Assembly (NCBI RefSeq): GCF_000741165.1
Contig: NZ_JGYN01000023.1
Span: forward strand, 1 to 64,000
Source: Bifidobacterium biavatii DSM 23969
Lineage (GTDB): Bacteria > Actinomycetota > Actinomycetes > Actinomycetales > Bifidobacteriaceae
Direction: 5' to 3'
DNA length: 64,000 nt
In this document: in pieces, positions 52,895-62,307 of the stretch
Position numbering within the stretch: the first letter of the stretch is position 1
Layout of the letters: each line of letters opens with the position of its first letter
Notes under the pieces: generated by a model
What the model saw: the letters and a program-made list of their open reading frames with translations, nothing else
The model's database searches: none
What the model was told of the DNA's origin: nothing
Translations under genes and position numbers: made by a program

Positions 52895-55800
52895 CTAGAA
52901 GAGTTCGACCTTCTGGATATAGAGCTGGTTGCCGGGCAGGCTGTCCATCGGCACCCACAGGATCAGATCCTGCGCGGTGACGACCTTGTCGAACTTGACC
53001 TCCGTGGTGCCGCCCTCGGCGAACGAGAACTTCGCGACCTGCTCACCCTGCGTGGGGTCGCCGGTCGTGTTCGCGCGCACGTAGCCCGTGCCGCCGGACG
53101 AGTTGATCGTGATCGTCATGCGGTACACCTTGCTCGGCTGGCTCAGGTGTAGCGCGAACGCGAAGCCGCTCTGGCCGCCCGGGTTCGTCACGAAGTTCTG
53201 ACTCGTGATGGTCAACGGCGTGGTGTTCTCGTACTTCGGCTCAGGCACCTTCTTCGCGTTCTTGTCGGCTGTGTTCTTGGTTGTGGACGAGCCGGACGAC
53301 TTGTTGGAGGAAGACGACTTGTCCGAAGACGACGAGCCGGAAGACGAACCGGAAGACGAACCGGAAGACTTGTCCGAAGACCCAGAGCCAGACGAACCCG
53401 ACCCGGAGGAATTCTCATCCGAGGATCCGGACTGCCCGTTGGTCGAGTTGCCGAACGGCACCTCGTCGATGTTCTGCTGCGACCACGGATCGGCCGAATT
53501 GGAGCTGCCGTTCGTGATGTTGCCCGTGCTGTCGTTGTTGAGCGCCTGCACGGCGAAATAGCCAGCCGCCGCAACCACGGCGATGCCGACCACGATGGCC
53601 ACGATCTTGGTCGGCAGGCTGCCGAGCAGCGCCTCGTCGGACACGTCGTTGTCCTGCGATTCGATCTTGTAGATCTGATTCACGTACGGCACCTTGGCGG
53701 CCGCCGGCGGCAGGCTCGGCGGCTTGGGCGCGTTCACGGGCGGGATGATCATCGTCTTCTCGCCCTCTTCCTCGGCGCCCGCGTTCGGCACCGGCGCGAC
53801 CGGGGTTGCGACCGGCTCGGCGTGCGGATGCGTCTGGATCGGCACGGTGGGCATTGACTGCGCGGCAGCGGCCGCGATCGGGTCGACGACCGGCGGCTGC
53901 ACGGTGGTCGCCGCGTCGGCGACGGCGCCGGAACCCACGCCGCCCGCAATGCCAGCCGCGGAGCCGGACGCGCCCGCAACGCCGGCATCGTCGTGATGCA
54001 GCTCGTGGCGGATGCTCGACACGTCCAGCGACATGGTCGTGTTGTTCACCGTCGACGACGACTGCGATCCGTCGAACGCGCGGAAGAAATCGCCGGCCAG
54101 CGGCGTCACGTCGACCACGTCGTCGGACGTGAGTGCGGACGCGTACTGCGGCATTTCCATAGCCAGCGGCGGCAGCGCCATGCGGCTGACCACGCTCGAC
54201 GGCACGTCCATGATGTCGGCCGGGTCGACGTCGCGCAGCGGCGTGGTCGTGATCGTCTCCGCGCCTGCCACGCCGGGCAGCGCGATGTCGCGCTCGTGCA
54301 GCTTGCTGAGCGGCGTCCACGGGCCGAGCAGCGCGTCGATTTCGGCCAGCGACGACATCGGCAGGTCGCGGTCCTCGCTGCCATAGCGCAGGCCGAGGCC
54401 GCGCTTGCAGATCAGCTTGAACTCGCCCGGCACGTCGTCGCCGATGCGGTTCAGGTCGAACACGGTGTCGGCCGAGGACGGCGTGCGCGTGAGCAGCGCG
54501 TACAGGACGGCCGCGAGCTGGCGTACGGCAAGACTTTCCTCGCCGAGTTTCAGCCCGTCTGCGCCGGACAGGTCGGCGATCATCGAGCTGACCGGAATGT
54601 CGGCGAGTTGGATGCCGGTTGCGCTGATGCGCACGGTGTCGGTCGAGATGGCGTCGTGGCCGAGTCCCTGCGACAGCAGCATGCCGATGGCGCTCGCCAG
54701 TTCGCCCATGATCGAGCGGATCGCGTCGTAGCTGAGGATGTGTCCGGCCGGGCCGCGCAGGTATTCGGTGAGCGACAGGCCGGCGTCGAGCTGGGTGATC
54801 ACGATGGCGATGTGCTCGTCGTGCTGCAGCTGGAGCACCTGCGTAAAGCGCGGGTCGCGCATGAGCGCGAGGGACGCCGCGGACGCGTTGACCTGGGAGA
54901 GCACGCTCGAATCGGTGACGATGAACAGCTGGCAGTCGCGCGTGAGCACGCGGTCGCTGGCCCGCCATGCCAGCAGGCCCGGGGCCTCGCGCAGCTGCGA
55001 CACCAGCGTGTAGCGGTTGATGATGGTATCTCCCAGCTGAGGCTTCATGTTTGCTCCGTTTGTTCCGTGTGCGTTGTGACGCGACGGTTGATGTAACGAT
55101 GGTGATTGCGCCGATCGCGGCCGTACGGCCGCCGGCGTCGGTGCCATTCTAGTCGTCGGTGTAGTCGAGGGTGAAGGGATGGCTGCAGCTTCCGGCCGGG
55201 CCGCGGACGTCGCGTTTCGCGCCGATCGCACGGGATTCTGTGCGCGATTCCGCGCGTGGTCCTGTGCGGGCGGCGCCGGCGGTTCGGATGGTACGTGCGG
55301 GACGCCGGTAGCGGCCTTGGCGGGGTTATCCGTGCTGCTGCCCGCGCCGTTCGCGACCGCAGTGGCCGCAGTGGTCGCGTCGGCCGCGCCGCGACGCGTC
55401 ACACGCGCGAGCAGCGGGCGGACCAGATCGATGAGTTCGCGCGAACGCAGCAGCCACAGCACGATCAGATACGTGGCCGTGATCGTGATCGTCAGCAGCA
55501 CGCACGCGCCCACCGCCTGCAGCCAGTTCATGCTCATGGCGTCCGCCATCGTGGGCGTATGGCCGCCGTTCGCCGCTGCCGCGTCGCGCGACCGCGCTTC
55601 GGCCGCGTCCGAGCTCGTCCAAATACCCAGCAGCGCGTACACCGGACCGCGCGCGAACAGGCCGAGCACGGTCGCCGCGCCGCCGGCAAGAATCGCCTTG
55701 CCGTATGCGGCGGCGATGCGACGCCCGTCCAGCCGGCCCTCGAACCTGCGCCGCAATGACGGGATCAGGAACGGGAACGCGAGCAGATGGCCGGCCGCCG

Positions 55801-57121
55801 AACCGATGCCGACCATCGTGATCCAGTCGGTCGGCGACGTGAACGCCGCGCCGCCAAGCACCAGCGCGACGAAAATCACGTTGAACAGCAGCATGAACAT
55901 GAACGGCGTGCGGCCGTCCTCGAACGCGTAGAACGTGCGCTGGATGATCAGATACGCGCTGGAAACCGGCAGGCCGAGGCCGAGCATCGTCAGCGGCGTG
56001 GCGATCAGCATCGCCTCCTTCACGCTCACCGACGGCAGCAGCGCGACAATGATCGGCACCGGCAGCACGATGAACGCAACCGTGAAGAACACCATGAGCA
56101 CGCCCACGCTGCGCAGCGACTGGCTGAGCGTTTCGCGCGCGTCCGCGATGTCGTGTTCGGCGATTGCGCGCGAGATCTTCGGGAACAGGGCAGTCGCCAC
56201 GGACACGGCGATCAGCGAATACGGCAGCATGTACAGCGTGAGCGCGTTCTGATACGTCGCGTTGCCGGCCACGTCGAGCATGTTCATGCCGAGTTCCGTG
56301 CGCGCGCGATCCGGCGCGGACGTGGTGATGTTCGTTGTGATGATGTTGACCAACTGGTCGAGTACGACGATGCCGACGCTCCAGCCGGCCACCGAACCCA
56401 TCGACTTCAGGCCGATGCCGGACAGGCCCCAGCGCGGCCGGTAGCAGATGCCGCAGCGCGTGAGCGGCAGGAACAGGATCAGCGCCTGAAACGCGACGCC
56501 GAGCGTCCACGTGCCGGCCGTGAGCGCCAGCTTGCCGCCCGTCCAGAAACCGACCGGCTGTTCGGTGGAACGGCCGAACAGCACGATGAACGCGGTGAAG
56601 CCCGCGCAGCTGATCAGGTTCGCGCCCACCGACGACCATGCGTACGTGCCGAAATGGTCCTTGGCGGCGAGGATCTGGCCGAGCACCGTATATAGCCCGT
56701 AGAAGAAGATCTGCGGCATGCACCACAGCGTGAACGCGTTCGTGAGCGCCAGCATCTCCGGTGTGCCGCGCACGTACAGCATGGTCAGCAGCGGGGTTGC
56801 GGCGGCCATGAGCAGCGTGATGCCGCCCAGCAGCGCGATCGCTAGCGTGATGAGCTTGTTGAGCCGCTCTTCGGCGTCCTTCTGCTGCAGCGTGCGCACG
56901 ATCTGCGGCACGAGCACCGCGTTGAAAATGCCGCCCGACACGAGCGTGAACACGGCCTGCGGGATCATCGCGCCGGCCTGATAGGCGTTCGCCGCCATGC
57001 CGGTCGTGCCGAGCGCTGCGGCGAGCAGGATCGTGCGGACCTGCCCGGTTACGCGCGAGGCCGCCGTGCCGGCGGCCATGATCATCGAATTGCGGCCGAG
57101 GGAGGAACTGCTGGAACTCAT
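52895..57121 (-). CDS. murJ: MurJ (MviN) lipid II flippase fused to a pseudokinase
   Basis: The 1408-residue protein first has the 14-helix MurJ flippase (about 1-560), opening LGRNSMIMAAGTAASRVTGQVRTILLAAALGTTG. After a disordered linker comes a protein-kinase-like domain (about 693-945) that lacks catalytic residues: HDAISTDTV replaces HRD and QLADI replaces DFG. A further linker leads to one transmembrane helix (about 1165-1190), a Ser-rich stretch and an extracellular beta-rich domain. The arrangement follows that of the mycobacterial MviN homologue. ATG 57121 overlaps the upstream stop (ATGA). The Ser-rich linker (about 53267-53420) is encoded by repeated GAAGACGAACCG-like units. Confidence 0.95.
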   Translation of the reverse strand: MSSSSSSLGRNSMIMAAGTAASRVTGQVRTILLAAALGTTGMAANAYQAGAMIPQAVFTLVSGGIFNAVLVPQIVRTLQQKDAEERLNKLITLAIALLGGITLLMAAATPLLTMLYVRGTPEMLALTNAFTLWCMPQIFFYGLYTVLGQILAAKDHFGTYAWSSVGANLISCAGFTAFIVLFGRSTEQPVGFWTGGKLALTAGTWTLGVAFQALILFLPLTRCGICYRPRWGLSGIGLKSMGSVAGWSVGIVVLDQLVNIITTNITTSAPDRARTELGMNMLDVAGNATYQNALTLYMLPYSLIAVSVATALFPKISRAIAEHDIADARETLSQSLRSVGVLMVFFTVAFIVLPVPIIVALLPSVSVKEAMLIATPLTMLGLGLPVSSAYLIIQRTFYAFEDGRTPFMFMLLFNVIFVALVLGGAAFTSPTDWITMVGIGSAAGHLLAFPFLIPSLRRRFEGRLDGRRIAAAYGKAILAGGAATVLGLFARGPVYALLGIWTSSDAAEARSRDAAAANGGHTPTMADAMSMNWLQAVGACVLLTITITATYLIVLWLLRSRELIDLVRPLLARVTRRGAADATTAATAVANGAGSSTDNPAKAATGVPHVPSEPPAPPAQDHARNRAQNPVRSARNATSAARPEAAAIPSPSTTPTTRMAPTPAAVRPRSAQSPSLHQPSRHNAHGTNGANMKPQLGDTIINRYTLVSQLREAPGLLAWRASDRVLTRDCQLFIVTDSSVLSQVNASAASLALMRDPRFTQVLQLQHDEHIAIVITQLDAGLSLTEYLRGPAGHILSYDAIRSIMGELASAIGMLLSQGLGHDAISTDTVRISATGIQLADIPVSSMIADLSGADGLKLGEESLAVRQLAAVLYALLTRTPSSADTVFDLNRIGDDVPGEFKLICKRGLGLRYGSEDRDLPMSSLAEIDALLGPWTPLSKLHERDIALPGVAGAETITTTPLRDVDPADIMDVPSSVVSRMALPPLAMEMPQYASALTSDDVVDVTPLAGDFFRAFDGSQSSSTVNNTTMSLDVSSIRHELHHDDAGVAGASGSAAGIAGGVGSGAVADAATTVQPPVVDPIAAAAAQSMPTVPIQTHPHAEPVATPVAPVPNAGAEEEGEKTMIIPPVNAPKPPSLPPAAAKVPYVNQIYKIESQDNDVSDEALLGSLPTKIVAIVVGIAVVAAAGYFAVQALNNDSTGNITNGSSNSADPWSQQNIDEVPFGNSTNGQSGSSDENSSGSGSSGSGSSDKSSGSSSGSSSGSSSSDKSSSSNKSSGSSTTKNTADKNAKKVPEPKYENTTPLTITSQNFVTNPGGQSGFAFALHLSQPSKVYRMTITINSSGGTGYVRANTTGDPTQGEQVAKFSFAEGGTTEVKFDKVVTAQDLILWVPMDSLPGNQLYIQKVELF

Positions 57122-59211
57122 TCGTCGGGATCTTTCTTGCGATGGAATTGACGCCACAGGCCAAGCAGGCCGAGCACGACTGCAAAGCCGATGATCACAA
57201 AGCCGCTCATGTCGTTGATCTGTAGCACGCTGGTGATCCGCTTCGTCTGCGGCTCGCCAAACGCCTGGCCGTTGCGGTCCTGCAGCGCGATCGTCGCGTT
57301 CGCCGAACCGGACGTGGACACGCGGATCGAGAACGTGACCTGCGCTTCGGAACGCGCCGGAATCTCGGTTTCCGCATTGCGTGACGTGACGATCTCCATC
57401 GAATCGGTGATCGACGAGATCTTCACGCGCACCGCGTACGGCAGCGCATTACTCAGCGTGACCGGCATCTTCGCCGTCTCACTCACCACCGTCAACGACT
57501 CGGACGGGGTGATCGTCACGCCGCCGAGCAGGCGCGCGGCCAGCTTTGCTGCGCCATCCGTCATGCGCTTCACCACCGCCTTGTCGCCGGACATCGCGTG
57601 CAGTGCGAGCGTCGACTGTGCGGCCAGCAGCTGGTTGCTCCACTGCGTCGACTTGCCGTCGGCGACCAGCACGGACGAGACGAAGCGGCTGATCTGGTCG
57701 CGGTCGGACGCGAGCGTCGACAGTGTGCCGGTTAGCGCGCTCGACTGCGCGTCGGTCAGCGTCGCCGTATCGTCTACCATGCCGAGCGCGTCGTCGCCGG
57801 ACGCGAACGCGTCGACCTTGCTCAGCGTCGACAGGTTGGTCAGTTTCAGCCACGACGCGCTTTCGGCCGCGCTCATCAGCGCGTCGACCATCGCGCCGCT
57901 CGCGTTCGCGTTCATGCACACCAGCAGGCTGCGCGTCGTGTACGGCTGCTCCATCTGGTAGAACGCGCTCTGCGCGACGAAACGTGCGATGCGGCCCGCC
58001 ATGCTCTGCTCAGCATCGGCCGAATCGCTTGTCGCCTTGCCCTGCGCGAGCCGGCTGAGCACGCGCTGCTGCGTGAGCACGGTCACGTCGCCCGCGTCCG
58101 TGGGCACGACGATCTTGCCCGTGTGCACGGTCGAATCGTCGCTGTTGTCGAACTCGTGGTTCGCGATCACAATCGAATAGCCCTGCCGCTTCGCCTCCGT
58201 GAGCGACGCCAGCGACCAGTTCGCCTTGCCCTGCCACGCAACCACGCTGGTCGACGCCTGCTGGTCGCCCAGCGCCGAACGGTAATCGGCCAGCGCCGCG
58301 TCCGCGTTCCAGGCGGAACTTGTCACGCCGGCGGCCTCGTACGCGCCGGCGTTGTCCGAACCGTACGCGGACATGTCGAACCCGGACGGCTGCATCACGC
58401 CGCTCACCTGCGTGGGCAGGTCCATTGCGGCCAGCATCGTCGGATCGGCAATGATCTGCAGCGCCGGGTGCTTCGCCAGCAGCTGCTGGTACACGCGGTC
58501 CGCCTTTGCCTCCTCGCCCAGCGTGACGATGGTCGCGGCGCTCGTCGAGCTCGTCAGCGAACCGCTTGCCAGCGACTCGAACGCGGTGTCGCTGACCTGC
58601 CATGCGCTTGAACGCAGCGGCATGGCGATGGTCAGGTTGAGCGCGGGCGTGTTGATCGTGTTCAGGCCGTCCGACGATCGGGTGAGGAAGCTGTGCGTCT
58701 GCGCCCGCAGTTCGTCGCCGCTGACGTAGCTGACGCGGATCGGCTTGGGACCCCACGTCGCGATGCGCTCGAGCGATTCCTTGCTTGCGGAGACGGTCAC
58801 GGCCGTGGACGCGCCCGGCGTGAGCGCGGGCACGGCGACGCTACCCAGATCGTCCATCATGGGGATGTTCGCGTCGCCCTGCGACCATTCCTGCATGTCG
58901 GTGCGCGAGTTGAAGATGTAGCCGAGATTCGCGGACAGGTCGAGCGTGCCTGCGGGCAGCGCGTCCTGGGAACCGTTGGAAACGGTGGCTTTGAGCTGGT
59001 AGCCGGATGTTGCGGTGACGACCGCGGTGACCGCGTCGATGGCGATCGTGATGCCAGTGCCGGCGTTTGCGTCGTCGCCCGTTTCGTCGGCGGACGCCTG
59101 CGCCGGCCATGCGACGACCGCCGCGCACATCGCCACGGCGAGCGCCAAGGCTAGCAGTGCGCGCAGTGTCTTGGTGATTCGCGCGGTTGCGCGCGCTGCG
59201 GTGGGGTTCAC
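57118..59211 (-). CDS. DUF6049 family secreted membrane-anchored protein
   Basis: The 697-residue protein has a signal peptide (RALLALALAVAMCAAVVAWPAQASA), a long extracytoplasmic part, and a C-terminal transmembrane helix (MSGFVIIGFAVVLGLLGLW) followed by a basic FHRKKDPDE tail. Genes of this type lie beside murJ in actinobacteria; the function is unknown, perhaps cell-envelope related. The GTG start at 59211 has one base between it and the NUDIX stop. The stop overlaps murJ, so the three genes are likely cotranscribed. Confidence 0.85.
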   Translation of the reverse strand: MNPTAARATARITKTLRALLALALAVAMCAAVVAWPAQASADETGDDANAGTGITIAIDAVTAVVTATSGYQLKATVSNGSQDALPAGTLDLSANLGYIFNSRTDMQEWSQGDANIPMMDDLGSVAVPALTPGASTAVTVSASKESLERIATWGPKPIRVSYVSGDELRAQTHSFLTRSSDGLNTINTPALNLTIAMPLRSSAWQVSDTAFESLASGSLTSSTSAATIVTLGEEAKADRVYQQLLAKHPALQIIADPTMLAAMDLPTQVSGVMQPSGFDMSAYGSDNAGAYEAAGVTSSAWNADAALADYRSALGDQQASTSVVAWQGKANWSLASLTEAKRQGYSIVIANHEFDNSDDSTVHTGKIVVPTDAGDVTVLTQQRVLSRLAQGKATSDSADAEQSMAGRIARFVAQSAFYQMEQPYTTRSLLVCMNANASGAMVDALMSAAESASWLKLTNLSTLSKVDAFASGDDALGMVDDTATLTDAQSSALTGTLSTLASDRDQISRFVSSVLVADGKSTQWSNQLLAAQSTLALHAMSGDKAVVKRMTDGAAKLAARLLGGVTITPSESLTVVSETAKMPVTLSNALPYAVRVKISSITDSMEIVTSRNAETEIPARSEAQVTFSIRVSTSGSANATIALQDRNGQAFGEPQTKRITSVLQINDMSGFVIIGFAVVLGLLGLWRQFHRKKDPDE

Positions 59212-59212
59212 G

Positions 59213-59944
59213 TCAAGCCTGCCTGTTCAGTTTCTTGGCATACAGCCATGCGATCTTGCGTTCATTAGGATAGCTGAGCACGCCGTCCAAATCTTCGAAG
59301 TCCACCCAGATCGCGTCTTCGGCCTCATGGTCCGGGTCGCCGTCCACGCTCAGTTCGCCGCCCACCTGGCGCAGCGCGAAATGGTGCACGAGCTTGTGCA
59401 CGCGCTGGCTTGTACCGGTGAACCAGTAGTCGATGGTCGCGATCGAATCGACCACTTCGCCCAGAATGCCGGTTTCCTCGTGGACTTCGCGCACGGCGGT
59501 CTGCTGCGGCGTCTCGCCTTTTTCGATGTGACCCTTCGGCAGACACCATTCGAGGTGTCCGCTGCGCGAATGGCGCGCGATGATCGCCACGCGGCCGTGT
59601 CGGTCGAACACGAGGCCGCCGGCGGAATACTCGCGCACGACGGGCAGTTCCTGCGCGTCGAGCGATGCGAACGTGGTTGGGCCGTCCAGCGCGCGGCGAG
59701 GCGGCATGTTCGCGGGTGAGGGGCGGCGGGGGTGTGACGGTTCCGCGATAGCCGGCCGCTGTTCCGCCGGCGTGATTGCGCGGATCGTGGTTGCGGTGAG
59801 CGTCGCGATGCCGTCGGATTCCTGTTCCGACAGCTGTGCCGAGGACTCCGACGTGTACATCAGTTCGTCCGGCGCCAGCGGATTTTGGGTACGACGACGC
59901 GACGCATGGTCGAGCATGCGTGCGAGGTCCGCTGGCGTAATCAT
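59213..59944 (-). CDS. NUDIX hydrolase
   Basis: The 243-residue protein has a C-terminal NUDIX domain with the full box GHIEKGETPQQTAVREVHEETGI (about residues 148-170). It sits after AGGLVFDRHGRVAIIARHSRSGHLEWCLPKG. Its substrate is not clear; relatives cleave nucleoside diphosphate derivatives such as Ap4A or ADP-ribose. The N-terminal 100 residues are low-complexity. ATG 59944 was chosen for AAGGTGG just upstream; ATG 59962 and the longer frame are alternatives. It leads the NUDIX-DUF6049-murJ series and is divergent from pcnA. Confidence 0.88.
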   Translation of the reverse strand: MITPADLARMLDHASRRRTQNPLAPDELMYTSESSAQLSEQESDGIATLTATTIRAITPAEQRPAIAEPSHPRRPSPANMPPRRALDGPTTFASLDAQELPVVREYSAGGLVFDRHGRVAIIARHSRSGHLEWCLPKGHIEKGETPQQTAVREVHEETGILGEVVDSIATIDYWFTGTSQRVHKLVHHFALRQVGGELSVDGDPDHEAEDAIWVDFEDLDGVLSYPNERKIAWLYAKKLNRQA

Positions 59945-60032
59945 GGTAACCACCTTACTCATACTTTGCGCTGGTGGGGTAACGCTATGCTGATAAGAGC
60001 AAAAGTTTCCTTGAGACCTGAAGAGGGTGAGC

Positions 60033-61445
60033 GTGAATTTCGAAGTCTGGCCGGAGGCCATTGAGCTGGGTCGTTTGTTCGCCGAACAGGGTTACGAGCT
60101 GGCGTTGGTGGGAGGTCCGGTGCGCGACCTGCTGCTGCACCGCAAGTCGCATGACCTTGATTTCTGTTCGTCGGCGCGGCCCGAGCAGTTCGAGCCGATC
60201 CTGCGCAGGTGGGGTCGCGACGGCTTCTGGGACATGGGACGCAAGTTCGGCACGCTCGGCGCGATGCGCCGGCGCGAGGACGGCACCGAAGTCAAGGTCG
60301 AGATCACCACATACCGGTCGGACGTCTACGATCCGGACTCGCGCAAGCCGGAAGTCAGCTACGGCGACACGTTGGAGGGCGATCTGTCCCGCCGCGACTT
60401 CACCGTCAACGCGATGGCGCTGCGCGTCCCGCAGCTCGAATTCGTCGACCCGTTCGGCGGCGCGAACGATCTCGCCAAGGGAGTCCTGCGCACGCCGGTC
60501 GACCCGCGTCAGTCGTTCGATGACGACCCGCTGCGCATGATGCGCGCCGTGCGGTTCGTCGCGCAGCTCGGCTTCTCGATCGAACCGGAAACGGCCGAGG
60601 CGATCACCGACATGGTCGACCGCATCGAGATCGTCTCCGCCGAACGCGTGCGCGACGAACTCGTCAAAATGCTGCTGTCCGACCGTCCGCGCGCCGGCAT
60701 CGAAGCGCTCGTCGACTCCGGCCTCGCGGACATCGTGTTCCCGGAAATCCCCGCGCTGCAGCTGGAAATCGACGAACACCACCGTCACAAGGACGTCTTC
60801 GAGCACACGATGATCGTGCTCGACCGCGCGGTCGCGCTCGAAACCGACGACGACGGCCCTGTGCCGCGGCCGGACCTGACGCTGCGTCTCGCCGCGCTCA
60901 TGCACGACATCGGCAAGCCGAAAACACGCAAGTTCGAGCCGGGCGGCAAGGTCAGCTTCCACCACCACGACGCGGTCGGCGCGAAGATGACGCGCAAGCG
61001 GCTCAAGGCACTGCACTTCGACCACCACGTCATCGAGGACGTGAGCGAGCTCGTGAACCTGCACCTGCGCTTCCACGGCTACGTGGACGAGCCGTGGACC
61101 GACTCCGCGGTGCGCCGCTATGTCAAGGACGCCGGTCCGCTGTACGAGCGGCTCAACCGCCTGACGCGCGCCGACGCGACCACGCAGAACAAGCGCAAGG
61201 CGATGGTGTTCTCGTCCGCGATGGACGAGATGGAGGAGCGCGTGCGCGAGCTCAAGAAGAAGGAGGACTTCGACGCGATCCGCCCGGACGTGGACGGCAA
61301 CGAGATCATGTCGCTGCTCGGCCTTGAACCCGGCCCGATGGTCGGTCGCGCGTACAAGCACATGCTCGAATACCGCCTCGATAACGGTCCCGTCGACCAC
61401 GACGTTGCCGTCGCCGAGCTCAAGCGCTGGTACGCCGAACTGTAG
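60033..61445 (+). CDS. pcnA: CCA tRNA nucleotidyltransferase
   Basis: The enzyme adds or repairs the CCA end of tRNAs. At 470 residues it has the nucleotidyltransferase head LVGGPVRDLLLHRKSHDLDF (GGxVRD and DxD), RRDFTVNAMAL, RMMRAVRFVAQLGFSIE, and then an HD domain with MHDIGKPKTRKFEPGG and HHHDAVGAKMTRKRLKAL. The HD domain is typical of the bacterial CCA/PcnA family. GTG 60033 was chosen with AAGAGGGTGAGC before it; GTG 60027 is too close to the ribosome site. It is divergent from the NUDIX gene and ends at a strong terminator. Confidence 0.96.
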   Translation: MNFEVWPEAIELGRLFAEQGYELALVGGPVRDLLLHRKSHDLDFCSSARPEQFEPILRRWGRDGFWDMGRKFGTLGAMRRREDGTEVKVEITTYRSDVYDPDSRKPEVSYGDTLEGDLSRRDFTVNAMALRVPQLEFVDPFGGANDLAKGVLRTPVDPRQSFDDDPLRMMRAVRFVAQLGFSIEPETAEAITDMVDRIEIVSAERVRDELVKMLLSDRPRAGIEALVDSGLADIVFPEIPALQLEIDEHHRHKDVFEHTMIVLDRAVALETDDDGPVPRPDLTLRLAALMHDIGKPKTRKFEPGGKVSFHHHDAVGAKMTRKRLKALHFDHHVIEDVSELVNLHLRFHGYVDEPWTDSAVRRYVKDAGPLYERLNRLTRADATTQNKRKAMVFSSAMDEMEERVRELKKKEDFDAIRPDVDGNEIMSLLGLEPGPMVGRAYKHMLEYRLDNGPVDHDVAVAELKRWYAEL

Positions 61446-61466
61446 CCTGCGGAATTTCGCGGCGCG

Positions 61467-61513
61467 AACGAACGATGCCCGCTCCCTGTTCGGGGGAGCG
61501 GGCATCGTTCGTT
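61467..61513. terminator. Bidirectional terminator between pcnA and the LytR_C gene
   Basis: AACGAACGATGCCCGCTCCC (61467-61486) pairs exactly with its inverse (61494-61513) across a 7-nt loop. The GATGCCCGCTCCC core recurs in the 17615 terminator. Confidence 0.85.
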
Positions 61514-61539
61514 GTTGCTGTTCCTGCCGGTAGCGCAGC

Positions 61540-62250
61540 CTACTGCTGGGTCGTCGTGGCGGAGGTTTGGGCCGGTTCCACGGCGGTGTGGATAAGCGCC
61601 TTGGGCAGGTTGGTCATCTTGTCGGCGGCGACGCAGCCGGAGATGCTCTCGATCGTGTCGCCGGTGGCTGGCAGCGCATCCTTGGCGGTCAGGTCGTTGA
61701 ACGTGGCTCCGAGCACGACCGTGACGAGCATGTCGCTGCGGTCGTCCATGATCATCACCGCGTCGGTGAAGTTCGCGTTCACCGTGTACGCCTGCGCGAT
61801 CGCGTTCTTGCCGAAGTAGATCACGGTGCGCTGGATGCTGCTGTCGACGATCGTGTCGCCGTTCTTGTCGAGGACTTCCTTGCCGTCCTTCTGCTTGGTG
61901 AGCGTGCCCGCGTCCTGCATGACGAACCCGCGGTTCGACAGCGCGTCGGTGACCGCGCCGGCAAAGCCCAGATGGTCGGTGCCGTTCTCCACCTGCACGG
62001 TGATGGTGTTGTAGGCCGGATACTTCGCCGGCTTGCCGTCGGATCCGTTCGGCACGCACGGCGCGGTCACGCCGTAATTGGGCTGCACGGCCGCCGTCTC
62101 GGGAATGCCGAGCCCGAACAGGTGGAAGTAGAACAGCAGCGACACCACCAGCGCCGCGGCCAGCAGCACGAAGGTGACGGAAAACACCTTGACCTGACGC
62201 CGGCGCATGTAGGCCTTGCGGGCCTGCCGCTCGTCGTATAGCTCACTCAT
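61540..62250 (-). CDS. LytR C-terminal-domain membrane protein
   Basis: The 236-residue protein has a charged N-terminus (MSELYDERQARKAYMRRRQ), one transmembrane segment (VFSVTFVLLAAALVVSLLFYFHLFG) and an extracellular LytR_C-type domain with VQVENGTDHLGFAGAVTDALSNRGFVM, a recurrent signature of that domain. Function is unknown; LytR_C domains accompany wall-glycopolymer enzymes in many actinobacteria. ATG 62250 follows GGAGGAG. It comes after ispE on the same strand and ends at the pcnA terminator. Confidence 0.85.
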   Translation of the reverse strand: MSELYDERQARKAYMRRRQVKVFSVTFVLLAAALVVSLLFYFHLFGLGIPETAAVQPNYGVTAPCVPNGSDGKPAKYPAYNTITVQVENGTDHLGFAGAVTDALSNRGFVMQDAGTLTKQKDGKEVLDKNGDTIVDSSIQRTVIYFGKNAIAQAYTVNANFTDAVMIMDDRSDMLVTVVLGATFNDLTAKDALPATGDTIESISGCVAADKMTNLPKALIHTAVEPAQTSATTTQQ

Positions 62251-62307
62251 GACCCGCTCCTCCGGTGTTTGATTGGTTCAGGCGTTTCGATTGTTTCAAC
62301 CTTAGCT

